From the NCBI RefSeq assembly GCF_035621475.1, contig NZ_CP141799.1, positions 5,134,501-5,198,500 of the forward strand: a DNA stretch of 64,000 bases. The letters run 5' to 3'. Both the position numbers and the translations under genes were made by a program. Positions 63,149 through 64,000 of the stretch are shown in pieces; positions within the stretch are counted from its first letter, which is position 1; every line of letters starts with the position of its first letter. The DNA is from Pseudomonas paeninsulae. GTDB taxonomy: Bacteria > Pseudomonadota > Gammaproteobacteria > Pseudomonadales > Pseudomonadaceae. The notes beneath the pieces are model-generated. The model had not been told where the DNA came from. It saw only the letters and a program-made list of their open reading frames with translations, and did not search any database.

Positions 63149-64000
63149 ATGGCTATAACAAAACTCCTGGTGCTCTACACCGGCGGCACCATCGGCATGC
63201 AGATGAGCGCAGATGGCCTGGCGCCCGCCTCCGGCTTCGAGGCGCGGCTGCGTGCCCAGCAAGCGCAGGAACAGGCGCGTCAACTGCCCAGCTGGATCTT
63301 CCGCGAACTGCTGCCGCCGATCGACAGCGCCAATATGAGCCAGGCCAGCTGGCTGGCGATGGTCGCGGCAATCCGCGCAGGCGTCGAGCACGACGGCTGC
63401 GATGCCGTGCTGGTGCTGCACGGCACCGACACCCTGGCCTACAGCGCCGCGGCCCTGAGTTTCCTGCTGCTCGGCCTGCCGGTACCAGTGCTGCTGAGCG
63501 GTTCGATGCTGCCGGCCGGCGTTGCTGGCAGCGATGCCTGGGCCAATCTGTTCGGTGCCATGCAGGCGCTGCAACAGGGCGTTGCGCCCGGCGTGCACCT
63601 GTACTTCAACGGCACCCTGATGCATGGCGCGCGAGTCAGCAAACTGGCCAGCGCTACCTTCGGCGCCTTCGCCGAACTGCCTCGCCAGCGCCAGAGCCCG
63701 CGCGTCGAGAGCATCCCGGCCAGCCTCGATTACCGCCAGCCGCGCCAACCGGTCAATCTCGCGGTGCTGCCGTGCTTCCCCGGCATCCAGGCCGCGCATG
63801 TCAGCGCCCTGCTCGACAGCGGCGTACGCGGCCTGCTGCTGGAATGCTACGGCAGCGGCACCGGGCCCGCGGATGACGCCGAACTGCTCGCCGCGCTCAA
63901 GGCGGCCCATGAGCGTGGCGTGGTGCTCGCGGCGATCAGCCAGTGCGCGCATGGCCATGTCGAGTTCGGCGTCTATGCTGCAGGGAGCAAACTGGCCAGC
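63149..64000 (+). CDS. Type I L-asparaginase (cut by window edge)
   Basis: The first 284 codons are present and the frame is open at the edge. Asparaginase motifs are complete: Y-T-G-G-T-I-G-M near residue 10 (first catalytic threonine), V-L-H-G-T-D-T-L-A-Y near 89 (second threonine and aspartate) and G-S-M-L-P near 114. There is no signal peptide, suggesting a cytoplasmic enzyme that converts asparagine to aspartate and ammonia. GAGGAGAG precedes the ATG at 63149. Confidence 0.92.
   Translation, partial: MAITKLLVLYTGGTIGMQMSADGLAPASGFEARLRAQQAQEQARQLPSWIFRELLPPIDSANMSQASWLAMVAAIRAGVEHDGCDAVLVLHGTDTLAYSAAALSFLLLGLPVPVLLSGSMLPAGVAGSDAWANLFGAMQALQQGVAPGVHLYFNGTLMHGARVSKLASATFGAFAELPRQRQSPRVESIPASLDYRQPRQPVNLAVLPCFPGIQAAHVSALLDSGVRGLLLECYGSGTGPADDAELLAALKAAHERGVVLAAISQCAHGHVEFGVYAAGSKLAS

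Overview
The window is GC-rich, densely coded and reads as the chromosome of a Pseudomonas (Pseudomonadales, Gammaproteobacteria). The main evidence is gene order. glcF-E-D/glcC, ubiC-ubiA, phoB-phoR, a CNNM/CBS protein, an M23 peptidase, a response regulator, phoU-pstB-pstA-pstC-pstS follow each other as I remember them around PA5353-PA5369 of P. aeruginosa. purK-purE and a LysR gene next to aspA also match that chromosome arc. The PstA and PstC proteins have the large periplasmic insertions typical of pseudomonads. This is recall of synteny, not a database search.

Layout. (1) 1-5.5 kb: glycolate oxidase genes with their divergent regulator glcC and two perfect operator-like palindromes, then ubiquinone genes ubiC and ubiA. 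(2) 5.6-20.5 kb: phosphate regulon. phoBR, phoU and pstSCAB are preceded by recognisable Pho boxes. The response regulator gene beside phoU is broken by a complete 1034-bp IS1595-type element with an 8-bp target duplication. (3) 20.6-29 kb: thioesterase, a split TRAP transporter (divergent dctP and dctQM), a mutarotase, small envelope proteins and purEK with a structured leader. Between dctM and the mutarotase lie an insertion-sequence end and the tail of a MacB-type permease. (4) 29-31.5 kb: an accessory pocket with a membrane-anchored Mrr-like nuclease, a decayed group II intron and a 183-bp miniature inverted-repeat element. (5) 31.5-41.9 kb: AraC regulator, acetylpolyamine amidohydrolase plus polyamine-binding protein, YeiE-like LysR with YeiH transporter, an MFS pump and a Mn/Fe/Zn-type ABC importer.

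(6) 41.9-52 kb: the most unusual block. It holds a GbcB-like flavin/2Fe-2S reductase, a LysR regulator, a decarboxylase-type amidohydrolase with a Rieske ferredoxin, a betaine/carnitine-type binding protein, a BCCT transporter, a second LysR and a gamma-butyrobetaine-hydroxylase-like dioxygenase. It looks like uptake and oxidation of a quaternary ammonium compound. The dioxygenase promoter and leader are duplicated in front of the binding-protein gene, and remnants of one inverted-repeat family bracket the BCCT gene. (7) 52-64 kb: LysR, aspA, a DctA-like symporter, a fragment of a second aspA tail, a MocR-type regulator, PaiB, two acetyltransferases, an NTF2-like protein, an HTH regulator, an alanine/glycine symporter and the start of an asparaginase gene. 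Aspartase, the dicarboxylate/amino-acid symporter and asparaginase together point to amino-acid nitrogen use.

The window edges cut glcF (left) and the asparaginase gene (right). I saw no tRNA, rRNA or CRISPR array.
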